Of a stretch of DNA of 64,000 nt, positions 31,617-40,852 are shown piece by piece. Positions within the stretch are counted from its first letter, which is position 1. Each line of letters begins with the position of its first letter. Source of the stretch: Shewanella sp. SR44-3 (lineage in GTDB: Bacteria > Pseudomonadota > Gammaproteobacteria > Enterobacterales > Shewanellaceae); assembly GCF_014163735.1 (NCBI RefSeq), contig NZ_JACJDV010000009.1, forward strand, positions 49,386-113,385. The letters are read 5' to 3'. Made by a program: the position numbers and the translations under genes. The notes under the pieces were generated by a model. The model ran no database searches and was not told the DNA's origin. It worked only from the letters and a program-made list of their open reading frames with translations.

Positions 31617-31909
31617 CTAGGGGCTTCACTCTTTTGGTAATCAACATGTCGGTAATCAAAATAAGGTGTTAGCCAATACTGTCGTGCTAAATGGTCATCA
31701 TGAATGCGGCTGGTGCATGTGCACTTAGCAAGGGTGGTTGACTCATTTTTAGGGTGACAATATTGGCACGGCAATATTAACAATTTTTTGTTGATAAATA
31801 TCCAGTAAATCGCACTTAGTGGTAATCGAGGCTGTTTTTTAATAAACCTAGAGATAACAGGGCAGATTATGGTGAATTTACCCCTCAATAAAAAAGTCGC
31901 ACACAGTAC
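31617..31909. other. Intergenic region between mutS and the recA promoter
   Basis: About 290 bp with no gene I can support. A minus-strand open frame (31613-31888, 91 codons) overlaps the mutS start by ATGA, but its composition (rich in His, Tyr, Arg and Ile) does not look like a typical protein. The mutS promoter should lie here. Confidence 0.5.
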
Positions 31910-31937
31910 TTGATACTGTATGATTATACAGTATACT
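31910..31937 (+). promoter_or_regulatory. recA promoter with embedded LexA box
   Basis: The -35 TTGATA (31910-31915) and -10 TATACT (31932-31937) are separated by exactly 16 bp. That spacer (31916-31931) is a perfect LexA box, CTGTATGATTATACAG. The geometry is the same as that of the E. coli recA promoter as I remember it. SOS induction is expected. Confidence 0.93.
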
Positions 31938-32105
31938 AACCAGCATATTAAGGCACTAGATTTAACCTCTGCCTACCCGTTACGCGGCTACATTGAAGGG
32001 AGACTTGTCCCCTTAAGCCGTAATGATAGTCAGCAGGGGTAATCTGTTTTGCCAAGTACAAGATATTAATTAATAAGTGAAAATTATACTTTGAGAGGGA
32101 CTAAG

Positions 32106-33167
32106 ATGAAAGCTGATCCAAATAAAGAGAAGGCACTTGCTGCGGTACTAAGTCAAATTGAAAAGCAGTTTGGTAAAGGTTCAATCATGAAGCTTGGTGA
32201 AGACCGCACCATGGATGTTGAGACCATCTCTACCGGTTCACTTTCATTGGACGTAGCCTTAGGCGCTGGCGGTTTACCTATGGGGCGTATCGTTGAGATA
32301 TATGGCCCAGAATCATCGGGTAAAACCACCTTAACATTGGAAGTGATTGCAGCAGCTCAACGTGAAGGTAAAACCTGTGCCTTTATCGATGCTGAGCACG
32401 CATTAGACCCAATTTACGCCAAAAAGTTAGGCGTAGATATTGATAACTTATTGTGTTCACAGCCTGATACCGGGGAGCAAGCTCTTGAAATTTGTGATGC
32501 ATTAACTCGCTCTGGCGCGGTTGATGTTATCGTTGTCGATTCGGTTGCAGCGCTAACACCAAAAGCTGAAATTGAAGGTGAAATTGGTGACTCACATATG
32601 GGCCTAGCAGCGCGTATGATGAGCCAAGCAATGCGTAAGCTTGCTGGTAACTTGAAGCAATCAAATACCTTACTTATTTTTATTAACCAAATTCGTATGA
32701 AAATTGGCGTGATGTTTGGTAACCCAGAAACCACAACTGGCGGTAACGCACTTAAGTTTTATGCATCAGTGCGTTTAGATATTCGCCGCACTGGCGCCAT
32801 TAAAGACGGCGACGAAGTAGTGGGTAACGAAACCCGCGTTAAAGTGGTTAAAAACAAAATTGCTGCGCCCTTTAAGCAAGCTGAATTCCAAATTCTTTAT
32901 GGTCAAGGTATTAACCGTACTGGTGAGCTAGTTGATTTGGGTGTGGCCCATAAACTAGTTGAAAAAGCCGGTGCTTGGTACAGCTATAAAGGTGATAAAA
33001 TTGGTCAAGGCCGCGCCAATGCCGGTCGTTACTTAACTGAAAATCCTGCAATTGCTCAAGAAATCGATACTCTTTTGCGTGAAATGTTATTGAACTCAAA
33101 TGCACCAAAAGAATCGTCTGCAGACGTTGATGACAATGTTGACCCAGAAACGGGCGAAGTATTTTAA
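32106..33167 (+). CDS. recA: Recombinase RecA
   Basis: ATP-dependent strand-exchange protein and SOS coprotease. I start at the ATG at 32106 ([14 protein letters not shown]), preceded by GAGAGGG; a TTG five codons earlier is in frame. The protein has 353 residues. It has Walker [11 protein letters not shown], Walker [11 protein letters not shown] and the DNA-binding L2 region [16 protein letters not shown]. The C-terminal tail is acidic ([14 protein letters not shown]). It has its own SOS promoter and a leader of about 160 nt. A terminator follows, and recX, the usual neighbour, is not present downstream. Confidence 0.98.
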   Translation: MKADPNKEKALAAVLSQIEKQFGKGSIMKLGEDRTMDVETISTGSLSLDVALGAGGLPMGRIVEIYGPESSGKTTLTLEVIAAAQREGKTCAFIDAEHALDPIYAKKLGVDIDNLLCSQPDTGEQALEICDALTRSGAVDVIVVDSVAALTPKAEIEGEIGDSHMGLAARMMSQAMRKLAGNLKQSNTLLIFINQIRMKIGVMFGNPETTTGGNALKFYASVRLDIRRTGAIKDGDEVVGNETRVKVVKNKIAAPFKQAEFQILYGQGINRTGELVDLGVAHKLVEKAGAWYSYKGDKIGQGRANAGRYLTENPAIAQEIDTLLREMLLNSNAPKESSADVDDNVDPETGEVF

Positions 33168-33248
33168 CATCGCAGCTTAAGCCTTTGTTAAATAAATACT
33201 TAGCTTGAAGCATCAGCAAAAGTATAATTTTGAGTTACAGTGTGAAGA

Positions 33249-33286
33249 AAGTCGTGATAAGCCTAGTTGCTTGTCACGACTTTTTT
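33249..33286 (+). terminator. Rho-independent terminator after recA
   Basis: The long stem AAGTCGTGATAAGC/GCTTGTCACGACTT (one G-U pair) has a 6-nt loop and is followed by a T-run. Confidence 0.9.
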
Positions 33287-33290
33287 AATT

Positions 33291-34013
33291 TTAGGCTTCT
33301 AGCCATTTTCTAAAATTTGCGGTGCGGGTTTTGCTGGTCACTAAGGCTTCACTGTAGCCTTTGATATACAGGGCGAGTGTTTCTTTGGTGTAGGTTTCAA
33401 ATTTAATTAAGCTATTGATATTAATGATGTCGGCGCGGTTAATCCGAAAGAAGACCTTAGGATCGAGCTGAGCTTCTAATTGGCTGAGGTTATTGTCAGA
33501 AAGGATATGGTATTGGCCTTGCTTATCACCGGCCAAAATAGTGCCGTTGGCGGCTCGAAAACAATGGATCTCTGCGATATTAAGCATCTCGCTGGTACCC
33601 TGTTGCTTGATGATAAATCGTTGTTTAAACGAGGTGGCCTCAATTTTTGAGCGCTGCTCAAACAATGCTTGATAGTTGGTGACAGCTTGGCTAAAGCGTT
33701 TAAAAGAGAAAGGTTTAAGCAAGTATTCTATGCCTTGGTTTTGAAACGCATTCATCCAGTAGTCGTTATAGGAGGTGGTAAAAATGACTGGGCAGGGCAC
33801 ATCGATTTGCTCTAGGGCGCTAAAGACTTGGCCATCACTGAGCTCTATATCGCTAAAAAGTAAATCTAAGTTCTGCGGTTGATTGAAAAACTCAATCACA
33901 GCATCGACACTGCTTAAGGTGGCAATGATTTTAGCCTCTGGCCACTGCCTTTGTATGTAGCCTGCGAGCTTTTCTGCTGCCAAGGGTTCATCTTCTATGA
34001 TGGCGATTTTCAT
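33291..34013 (-). CDS. LytTR-family response regulator
   Basis: Two-component response regulator, 240 residues. The N-terminal receiver domain has the acidic pocket (EDEP, residues 7-10) and the phospho-acceptor Asp in LLFSDIELSDG (about residue 56). The Thr/Ser is in TTSYNDY, and the Lys is in LLKPFSFKRF. The C-terminal LytTR DNA-binding domain (about residues 135-240) includes FRINRADIININS. It lies 115 bp downstream of a LytS/YehU-type sensor kinase on the same strand, so the pair forms one system. Target promoters are not evident from the sequence. Confidence 0.92.
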   Translation of the reverse strand: MKIAIIEDEPLAAEKLAGYIQRQWPEAKIIATLSSVDAVIEFFNQPQNLDLLFSDIELSDGQVFSALEQIDVPCPVIFTTSYNDYWMNAFQNQGIEYLLKPFSFKRFSQAVTNYQALFEQRSKIEATSFKQRFIIKQQGTSEMLNIAEIHCFRAANGTILAGDKQGQYHILSDNNLSQLEAQLDPKVFFRINRADIININSLIKFETYTKETLALYIKGYSEALVTSKTRTANFRKWLEA

Positions 34014-34080
34014 TACTACAACTCCGTTTGAACGTTAATGACAACCTTAAAAGGTTGATTATTTCTCTAATCTTTAATTG

Positions 34081-34140
34081 AGGCACCCAACACTCAATGC
34101 TTAATACTCAGCTCTCAGCACCTAGTACCTAGCATCTAAC
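34081..34140. repeat. Short degenerate CTAG/CTCA-rich direct repeats
   Basis: The spacer between the kinase and regulator genes contains imperfect tandem copies of a 7-9 bp unit (for example CAGCACCTAGTACCTAGCAT), running into the 3' end of the kinase gene. It looks like a decayed minisatellite. Confidence 0.5.
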
Positions 34141-35184
34141 CTCTAAATCTACCAAAGGCAGGCTAAGGCAGAAGCTGGCTGCTGTTTTTTCTATGCTAAT
34201 CGGTTGGTTAACGATTAAGGTGCAACGTTCGCTTAAATTCTTTAGTCCAAGATGCAGGCTCTTCGGATGGTTCGTATGGGATTTTGGCCTTAAGTCATTG
34301 GTTATCAATAAACGGTTCCCTTGGTTGGTGATTGTGATGCTCATGGGCTGAGTAGGGCTTGCCTGATTGTGTTTGACAATGTTCTCTAAAGCTAATTGCA
34401 AGGCGCCGGGGATGAGCTGCACCTGGTTAGGATTTAAGGTTAGCGTAAGTTCGAAAGTAAACGCATTTGGGAAGCGTTTCGCTAATAAATGCAGATAACT
34501 GTCTGCAAACTCGAGTTCCCTTTCAAGACTAATTAATTGGTTTTTATGGGCTTCAAGCATGTAGCGATATAGGCTGCAAAAGGCATCGAGAAAGTCATCG
34601 GCTTCATCGGGATCTTGCTGAATGAGCACTGAGAGTACATTTAGGTTATTGAATAAAAAGTGCGGGTCAAGTTGCTGCTGTAATGCACTTATTTTACTGT
34701 TGGCCAGTTGGTTTTGGGTCTGGATATGGGCGAGTTGTTGCCGCCTGACTTCATTGAACAGCAGCGCTGCAAGTAGTGTCCCCCCTAGTAACAGGTGCAA
34801 TAAAATACTTAAGATAACCGTTAAGGAGATATGGCGAAAGTCTAGGTATTCTATGCCTATGGCCCATTCAAGGCCCAAGACGAGGGCGCTATTGAGCACA
34901 ATAAAGATTGCCGCACTACTGAGGTAAACCTTTGCAATGGCATTAATGCTGACCAATTGCCCTTTAATCAAGCGCTGATAGCTTCGATAAGTGAGCCATT
35001 GGGCTAAAAAGCATTGCAGCGCTAGCCAAAATGGTCCATCGGGATGGTAGTTTAACGGCTCTCCCACTGAGGTTTGCGCCATGGCAGTGTAAAATACCAC
35101 TAGATGGGTCAGGCCGAGTACAGCCAAAATGTTGAGTAATCTAGTGGTATGTTTTTTCATGATTTTATTATTGTTTTTTGTCAT
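34129..35184 (-). CDS. LytS/YehU-type sensor histidine kinase
   Basis: Inner-membrane sensor kinase, up to 351 residues. Four hydrophobic segments occupy about residues 12-150. The His_kinase domain follows with the phospho-acceptor His in LQQQLDPHFLFNNLNVLSVL (about residue 176). A short ATPase domain contains the N box LALENIVKHNQ. The first in-frame ATG (35184) overlaps the end of the upstream hypothetical gene by 17 bp; an ATG eight codons later (35160) is also possible. It is coupled to that gene and to the downstream LytTR regulator. The signal sensed is unknown. Confidence 0.88.
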   Translation of the reverse strand: MTKNNNKIMKKHTTRLLNILAVLGLTHLVVFYTAMAQTSVGEPLNYHPDGPFWLALQCFLAQWLTYRSYQRLIKGQLVSINAIAKVYLSSAAIFIVLNSALVLGLEWAIGIEYLDFRHISLTVILSILLHLLLGGTLLAALLFNEVRRQQLAHIQTQNQLANSKISALQQQLDPHFLFNNLNVLSVLIQQDPDEADDFLDAFCSLYRYMLEAHKNQLISLERELEFADSYLHLLAKRFPNAFTFELTLTLNPNQVQLIPGALQLALENIVKHNQASPTQPMSITITNQGNRLLITNDLRPKSHTNHPKSLHLGLKNLSERCTLIVNQPISIEKTAASFCLSLPLVDLEVRC

Positions 35185-35890
35185 CAGGAAGGCGCTGAAC
35201 TATCTTACCTTGTGCATCCAAAAACTCAAGTACTGCGCTACCTTCCTTGTCTACCACCATACGAATGCGGGTTTGGCCCTGTTTATCGTGCAGCTTTAAC
35301 ATGGCATCGCCGTTTAATGTGCCATAGAAAGCCCGGTTATTGGCACTAAGCAAGCCTTGCTTTTCTAACTGTTCAAGTTTTGCTTTGGCATCCAGATCGC
35401 CCTCTTTACTGGCTTTCTCTAACGCCATGTGTTCAATCATTGGGAATGTAGAACGGTCGGTGATCCTCATTCCTGTGACCATGTAATCGCCATCTTCAAT
35501 GTGCTGTAATGCCATGGTTTGATCTTGGTTGTAGCGATCAAACGACATGTGCACCCCGTGACTTACTTTACCATTTTCCTCTTTGCCCATAAAGATAAGC
35601 CCGCCGTTTTCTGTGCCTTCATCGTTGTAAAAAATCATCCCAGGTCTTGAGCCTACATCGACAAATTCTTTGCCCTTGTATATCCCTTTTGGTGAGAATT
35701 CAGAGTTGGCGATAACGATTCTTGGCAGCCCGTTATCCTCCAATACCTTGATGCTTTTTACTGTGAGGTGCTCAAAATGCTGAGTCCCCATAGGGCTGAT
35801 AGCTGTATATGCCGTGAGGGCGGTTAAGCCAATGGCAAGTGCTAAATTAACGACTTTTTGAGTGGCGAGTTGTTTTTCGATTGATTTCAT
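35168..35890 (-). CDS. Membrane-anchored conserved hypothetical protein linked to the LytTR system
   Basis: I cannot assign a function. The 240-residue protein starts at the ATG at 35890, preceded by AAGGACA. It has one N-terminal membrane helix (about residues 13-32) and a soluble, probably periplasmic remainder. Recognisable blocks are LTVKSIKVLEDNGLPRIVIA, GMIFYNDEGTENGGLIFMGK and a C-terminal RIRMVVDKEGSAVLEFLD. These recur, as I remember it, in uncharacterised proteins of various bacteria. Its stop region overlaps the kinase gene, so it probably belongs to the same operon and could be an accessory sensor or an output of the LytTR system (inference). Confidence 0.75.
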   Translation of the reverse strand: MKSIEKQLATQKVVNLALAIGLTALTAYTAISPMGTQHFEHLTVKSIKVLEDNGLPRIVIANSEFSPKGIYKGKEFVDVGSRPGMIFYNDEGTENGGLIFMGKEENGKVSHGVHMSFDRYNQDQTMALQHIEDGDYMVTGMRITDRSTFPMIEHMALEKASKEGDLDAKAKLEQLEKQGLLSANNRAFYGTLNGDAMLKLHDKQGQTRIRMVVDKEGSAVLEFLDAQGKIVQRLPDDKKQ

Positions 35891-36065
35891 TTTCTTGTCC
35901 TTTAGCAAAGATTTAACTCTGCGGTATTGGTAAGTTGCTTTGATGGATTGAGAATAAATAGTGTTTCAAAGTGATGCGATGGCATAAGGATAAGCGGCAG
36001 AAAAAGTGCAATAAGTGGGGGGAAATAACCCTGTGGAATTTTGTTGGTTGACTAATAAGGTCTAG

Positions 36066-37142
36066 ATGTTAACTATGGTTAAGGATTTTTTGCCAAGGAA
36101 AACCATGAAATCATTTGTTATCCCGCTAATCGTGAGCTTAGTGATCTGTTTGTTATTACTTGGTTTAGCCATCACTTTTGGTGGCCCTAAACCTATCGCA
36201 GCACTAGACAGTATCAGCGAGCCCTTTAAAAACCTCGATTATAGTGAGTTGCCAGAGGTCAGTTATTTTGATGCCAGAGACAACCAAGCCTTAGCCTATC
36301 GATTTTATGCTCCATCTTTTTTGTCATCGGCAGTTAAAGAGCAGATCCAAACAGGTGGCCCAACTCAGGCTCGCACAGGAGTTCAAATAACGGAGCGGGG
36401 CAGTGTGGTGTTGGTGCACGGCTCTTCAGCAAGTAGCCAGAGCATGCATCAACTCGCCTTGGCATTTTCTCGAGCGGGTTTTAGTGCTTATTCGTTAGAT
36501 ATTCGCGGTCATGGTGAGTCAGGTAAAAGTGGTGATATCGACTATATAGGCCAGCTAGAAGATGATTTGGCGGATTTTCTCAGCGCCGTTAAGCCTGTTG
36601 GGCCAAAAAGTTTGTTAGGATTCTCCTCTGGTGGCGGTTTTGCATTGCGATTTGCTGGCAGTGATAGACAAGCCATGTTTGAGCACTACCTGCTGCTGTC
36701 ACCTTTTATTAGTCAAGATTCACCCACTAGTCGCAATAATGACAGTGGCGGCTGGGTCAGTGTTGGGGTACCAAGGCTGGTTGGAATTAGCATCTTGAAT
36801 ACATTGGGACTTAAACAGTTGAACTATCTGGAGGTGATCCGCTTTGCCTTAGCAGAAACTCGCAATGTTAAGCTGACTTATCGCTACAGTTATGCCCTTG
36901 CAACAAATTTCAGACCATTGAGTGATTATCACACCAACATTGCGGCCGTTAAGCAAAGATTAACTGTGCTTGTCGGGGGAAAGGATGAGCTGTTTTACCC
37001 TGAACAATTCTCCAGCGTATTTGATAGCACTGAAGCAAAAGTGATAAGCATTGCCGATGTTAATCACGTTGGGATGATTTTATCTCCAGCGGCCATCAAT
37101 ACTGCGGTGGCTCAGCTGGCAGCGAAAACCGCGCCAGAATAG
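36066..37142 (+). CDS. Alpha/beta hydrolase (lysophospholipase-like), membrane-anchored
   Basis: Serine hydrolase of the alpha/beta fold, up to 358 residues. An N-terminal hydrophobic helix (about residues 15-38) suggests anchoring or export. The oxyanion-hole region VLVHGSSASSQSMHQLA and DIRGHGESG are visible. The nucleophile elbow is GFSSGGG (Ser about 199). A late Asp in VGGKDELFYPE and the His in DVNHVGMI (about residue 338) complete the triad. A second ATG (36108) with a better ribosome site (AAGGA) would shorten the N-terminus by 14 residues. Substrate is unknown. It is divergent from the LytTR cassette. Confidence 0.85.
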   Translation: MLTMVKDFLPRKTMKSFVIPLIVSLVICLLLLGLAITFGGPKPIAALDSISEPFKNLDYSELPEVSYFDARDNQALAYRFYAPSFLSSAVKEQIQTGGPTQARTGVQITERGSVVLVHGSSASSQSMHQLALAFSRAGFSAYSLDIRGHGESGKSGDIDYIGQLEDDLADFLSAVKPVGPKSLLGFSSGGGFALRFAGSDRQAMFEHYLLLSPFISQDSPTSRNNDSGGWVSVGVPRLVGISILNTLGLKQLNYLEVIRFALAETRNVKLTYRYSYALATNFRPLSDYHTNIAAVKQRLTVLVGGKDELFYPEQFSSVFDSTEAKVISIADVNHVGMILSPAAINTAVAQLAAKTAPE

Positions 37143-37278
37143 CGTGATTGCTATTAAGCCTTAGATATTGCAGCAAGCCTCGCACAGAATGAAGGTTTGA
37201 GTATATAATGCTGGCAATAGAGCTTGTTATGAAAATAACATATAAGAATTCAATATTTTTACAATTTAGGGCGATGTC

Positions 37279-39903
37279 ATGTTTGAGACCACCGCGAAGT
37301 TAAGAAGTGCTTTTTTGGCCTATTTTGAAACTCAAGGCCACCAAGTTGTCGACAGTAGTTCATTAGTCCCTCACAACGATCCAACCTTGCTTTTTACCAA
37401 TGCGGGCATGAATCAATTTAAAGACGTCTTCCTGGGTATGGATAAGCGCAGCTACAGCCGCGCGGTGTCTTCTCAGCGCTGCGTGCGCGCCGGCGGTAAG
37501 CATAACGATTTGGATAACGTAGGTTATACCGCCCGTCACCACACCTTTTTCGAGATGCTAGGTAACTTTAGTTTCGGTGATTATTTTAAAGAAGAAGCCA
37601 TACGTTTCGCGTGGACCTTCTTAACCGAAACCTTAAAGCTGCCAACAGAGCGTCTGTGCGTCACCATCTATGAAACTGACGATGAAGCCTTCGAACTTTG
37701 GAACAAAAAAATCGGAGTTGCCGCTGAAAACATTATTCGCATCGGTGATAACAAGGGCGCGCCTTACGCCTCAGATAACTTCTGGCAGATGGGTGACACT
37801 GGTCCTTGTGGTCCTTGCAGTGAGATATTCTACGATCATGGCGATCATATCTGGGGTGGCCGTCCTGGCACACCTGAAGAAGATGGCGATCGTTTTATTG
37901 AAATTTGGAACATAGTATTCATGCAGTACAACCGTCAAGCCGACGGCGCTATGCTGCCGCTGCCTAAACCATCAGTTGATACTGGTATGGGCATTGAACG
38001 TATTGCCGCTATCATGCAGGGCGTACATTCAAACTATGAAATCGATATTTTTAAGCAGTTAATTGCTAAAGCTGCTGAAATCATCGGCGTAACTGATTTA
38101 GAAAATAAATCACTTCGCGTGATTGCAGATCATATCCGTTCTTGTGCCTTCTTAATTGCTGATGGCGTGATGCCATCAAATGAAGGCCGTGGTTATGTAC
38201 TGCGCCGTATTATTCGCCGCGCAGTGCGTCACGGTAACAAGTTAGGCGCCACCGATACTTTCTTCTTTAAATTGGTGCCAACCTTAATCAGCGTTATGGG
38301 TGATGCAGCTAAAGGCTTAATTGACACCCAAGTGATTGTGGAAAAAGCCCTTAAAGCCGAAGAAGAGCAGTTTGCCCGCACCTTAGAGCGTGGTCTTGGA
38401 CTACTTGATAACGCTTTAAATGAGTTATCTGGCAAGGTGCTCGATGGTGACACGGCATTTAAGCTGTATGACACCTATGGCTTTCCAGTGGATTTAACCG
38501 CTGACGTGTGCCGCGAGCGCGATATCACAGTGGATGAAGCCGGCTTTGAAGCGGCCATGGCTGAGCAGCGTAGCCGCGCACAAGCCGCCGGTAACTTTGG
38601 CGCCGATTACAACAAACAGCTCATTATCGATGAAGAAACACAATTTTGTGGTTATAAAGGCCTAAGCGGTGAAGCAAACGTGGTTGCCTTGTACTTAGAT
38701 GGCCAAGCCGTGAATGAATTGACTCAAGGACAAGATGCGGTTGTGGTACTCAACAACACTCCATTCTACGCCGAGTCTGGTGGCCAAGTGGGTGATAAAG
38801 GCGTACTTAGCGCACAAGGCATCAATTTTAGCGTGACTGATACGCAAAAGTTTGGTCAGGCTACGGGTCATCAAGGTAAAGTGCTTGAAGGCAGTATCAA
38901 AGTGGGCACTAAGCTTGCTGCAGAGGTTAATAAAGACTTACGTCAGCGCACTGAGCTTAATCACTCGGTGACTCACTTGTTGCATGCAGCGCTTCGCCAA
39001 GTGATTGGCACTCACGTGACTCAGAAAGGCTCACTGGTAAATCCAGAACGCCTGCGTTTTGACTTCTCGCACTTTGAAGGCGTAAAAGCATCAGAGCTTA
39101 AGCAAGTCGAAGAGTTAGTGAATAGCCAAATTCGCCGTAACCTTGAACTAAATACCGCAGAAATGGCCATAGAAGAAGCTAAAGAAAAAGGCGCGATGGC
39201 GCTCTTCGGTGAAAAGTATGATGCTAACGTACGTGTGGTGACCATGGGCGATTTCTCTATTGAGCTTTGTGGTGGCACCCATGTGGGCCGCACCGGTGAT
39301 ATTGGATTATTTAAAATCACCTCTGAAGCGGGTATCGCTGCCGGTGTTCGCCGTATTGAAGCTGTCACAGGTGCAGCGGCCATGGCTTATGTGGCCGAGC
39401 AACAAGCCATGCTTGATGAAGCTGCAGGGTTACTCAAATCAGATAGCGCTTCTGTGATAGCTAAGCTAAAGGCACAGTTAGATAAAACTAAACAACTTGA
39501 AAAAGAGCTGTCGCAACTTAAAGACAAATTAGCAGCGGCTGCGAGTGCTGACATGGCCGGTGATGCGCAAGACATCAATGGCGTGAAAGTACTAGTGAAA
39601 AAACTCGAAGGTGTGGACCCAGGTTCACTTCGTGGTCTACAGGATGAACTTAAGCAAAAGCTTAAGTCGGCAATTATCCTGTTAGGCACAGCTAAGGACG
39701 GTAAAGTTAACCTGATTGCCGGCGTGAGTAACGATTTGACCGCTAAAGTTAAAGCGGGTGAGTTAGTTGCTATGGCCGCTCTGCAAGTGGGCGGTAAGGG
39801 CGGTGGTCGTCCTGACATGGCGCAAGCGGGTGGTACTCAGGTTGAAAACTTAGATGCAGCGTTAGCATCTGCAAGTGCTTGGATAGCTGAACGCCTTGCA
39901 TAA
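37279..39903 (+). CDS. alaS: Alanine--tRNA ligase
   Basis: Class II synthetase charging tRNA-Ala. The protein has 874 residues (E. coli 876). The catalytic domain includes [17 protein letters not shown] and the [20 protein letters not shown] motif. The editing domain has the zinc/His motifs [11 protein letters not shown] (about residue 564) and [10 protein letters not shown] (about residue 663). The C-terminal C-Ala domain ends [13 protein letters not shown]. csrA follows on the same strand after 342 bp, as in E. coli. An aspartokinase gene, which I remember between alaS and csrA in Shewanella, is absent. Confidence 0.97.
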   Translation: MFETTAKLRSAFLAYFETQGHQVVDSSSLVPHNDPTLLFTNAGMNQFKDVFLGMDKRSYSRAVSSQRCVRAGGKHNDLDNVGYTARHHTFFEMLGNFSFGDYFKEEAIRFAWTFLTETLKLPTERLCVTIYETDDEAFELWNKKIGVAAENIIRIGDNKGAPYASDNFWQMGDTGPCGPCSEIFYDHGDHIWGGRPGTPEEDGDRFIEIWNIVFMQYNRQADGAMLPLPKPSVDTGMGIERIAAIMQGVHSNYEIDIFKQLIAKAAEIIGVTDLENKSLRVIADHIRSCAFLIADGVMPSNEGRGYVLRRIIRRAVRHGNKLGATDTFFFKLVPTLISVMGDAAKGLIDTQVIVEKALKAEEEQFARTLERGLGLLDNALNELSGKVLDGDTAFKLYDTYGFPVDLTADVCRERDITVDEAGFEAAMAEQRSRAQAAGNFGADYNKQLIIDEETQFCGYKGLSGEANVVALYLDGQAVNELTQGQDAVVVLNNTPFYAESGGQVGDKGVLSAQGINFSVTDTQKFGQATGHQGKVLEGSIKVGTKLAAEVNKDLRQRTELNHSVTHLLHAALRQVIGTHVTQKGSLVNPERLRFDFSHFEGVKASELKQVEELVNSQIRRNLELNTAEMAIEEAKEKGAMALFGEKYDANVRVVTMGDFSIELCGGTHVGRTGDIGLFKITSEAGIAAGVRRIEAVTGAAAMAYVAEQQAMLDEAAGLLKSDSASVIAKLKAQLDKTKQLEKELSQLKDKLAAAASADMAGDAQDINGVKVLVKKLEGVDPGSLRGLQDELKQKLKSAIILLGTAKDGKVNLIAGVSNDLTAKVKAGELVAMAALQVGGKGGGRPDMAQAGGTQVENLDAALASASAWIAERLA

Positions 39904-40126
39904 AAGTTGATAAAACAGCCATAGGTAAATGAAATGCTCATAGAAAGTGTAATAATTTCGCTATGGCTGGTAGCAACAATCCTATATAACAACTATATAA
40001 GATTAGGGCTTGTGTAGATTTATTGTGATTTAGTGGTATAAAACCAAGGCTAGCTTTGTTTTAATCACTTTTAAAGGGTGTTTTCGGAGCATTAGGCTCA
40101 CAAAAATAATTTTTTCTATTCGTTAA

Positions 40127-40177
40127 GCTTAATAAAGTCGTGTGTTTAGCACACAACGCTATTACTTTATATTAAGC
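40127..40177 (+). promoter_or_regulatory. Long imperfect stem-loop upstream of csrA
   Basis: The outer arms GCTTAATAAAGT (40127-40138) and ACTTTATATTAAGC (40164-40177) pair with a 2-nt bulge. An inner stem GTGTG/CACAC with a 5-nt loop adds a second helix. It lies 69 bp before the csrA start, and -10-like sequence (TATAAT, around 40185) follows it. It may be a regulator site or a leader structure. Confidence 0.5.
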
Positions 40178-40245
40178 TAACCTTATAATAACCGCATATT
40201 ACGGATAAAGCGTGTGTATGCAGATTGAACTAAAGGAGCAATCGA

Positions 40246-40443
40246 ATGCTGATTTTGACTCGTCGTGTGGGCGAAACTTTAATGATAGGTGATGAAGTTA
40301 CTGTGACTGTTTTGGGTGTAAAGGGTAACCAAGTCCGGATCGGTGTTAATGCACCTAAAGAAGTCTCGGTTCATCGTGAAGAGATTTACCAACGTATCCA
40401 AAACGAGAAAGCGGATCCATCTTCAGAAAGCGGTAATTTCTGA
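40246..40443 (+). CDS. csrA: Carbon storage regulator CsrA
   Basis: Small dimeric RNA-binding protein that represses or activates translation by binding GGA motifs in mRNA leaders; controls carbon metabolism, motility and biofilm. The protein has 65 residues, the expected size. It begins [20 protein letters not shown], and [12 protein letters not shown] carries the conserved Arg44 binding residue. A consensus AAGGAG ribosome site precedes the start. The BarA kinase in this window belongs to the pathway that controls CsrA activity through small RNAs (known for the family, not visible here). Confidence 0.98.
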   Translation: MLILTRRVGETLMIGDEVTVTVLGVKGNQVRIGVNAPKEVSVHREEIYQRIQNEKADPSSESGNF

Positions 40444-40474
40444 TCCGGATCGGATTGAACACGCTTTAACATTA

Positions 40475-40502
40475 AAGTCAGCTTAAGCTGGCTTTTTTTT
40501 TC
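40475..40502 (+). terminator. Rho-independent terminator after csrA
   Basis: The stem AGTCAGC/GCTGGCT (one G-U pair) has a TTAA loop and is followed by nine or more T residues. Confidence 0.88.
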
Positions 40503-40580
40503 GTTATTTTTTGTGTTAGACATCTCTGTATAGGACCCCTTCTGCGCCTTAAATTATCTCTATACCCATAGGTTGAGTAA

Positions 40581-40709
40581 GTGATTAATCGGGGTGGTGT
40601 GGATTATGCTGCAGATCGTCATTTGGAGCAGGAAATAAAAATTCAAGCTTATAAATCCAATGTTTATGATGACGCTAAATACAGGGCCGTGATGTGTAAA
40701 CTTGAATGA
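40581..40709 (+). CDS. Possible small protein of 42 residues
   Basis: I do not recognise this. A GTG-started frame encodes a charged, coding-like peptide that ends VYDDAKYRAVMCKLE. Only a weak ribosome-site-like GGTTGAG precedes it. It sits alone between the csrA terminator and the tRNA promoter. It could equally be a fragment of a lost gene. Confidence 0.25.
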   Translation: MINRGGVDYAADRHLEQEIKIQAYKSNVYDDAKYRAVMCKLE

Positions 40710-40809
40710 AATTTTTCACCAATTAGTGCGATAACATCTTCCGTATGAGCCATAAAAACAACAATATGCTTAAAAACACTTCAAACAGTGTAGGTTTCCT
40801 AAAAAGGGT

Positions 40810-40837
40810 TTGACTTATTTTCGTCAAACAGTAATAT
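40810..40837 (+). promoter_or_regulatory. Promoter of the Ser/Arg tRNA cluster
   Basis: The -35 TTGACT (40810-40815) and -10 TAATAT (40832-40837) are separated by 16 bp. A GC-rich discriminator (GTGCGCC) follows, typical of stable-RNA promoters under stringent control. The first tRNA begins 15 bp after the -10. Confidence 0.8.
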
Positions 40838-40852
40838 GTGCGCCAAGAAAAC

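Noticed and set aside
31613..31888. Minus-strand 91-codon frame overlapping the mutS start by ATGA, with a Cys-rich middle
   Set aside because: The overlap looks operon-like, but the composition is unlike a typical protein, no family is recognised and it has no clear ribosome site. Kept as intergenic.
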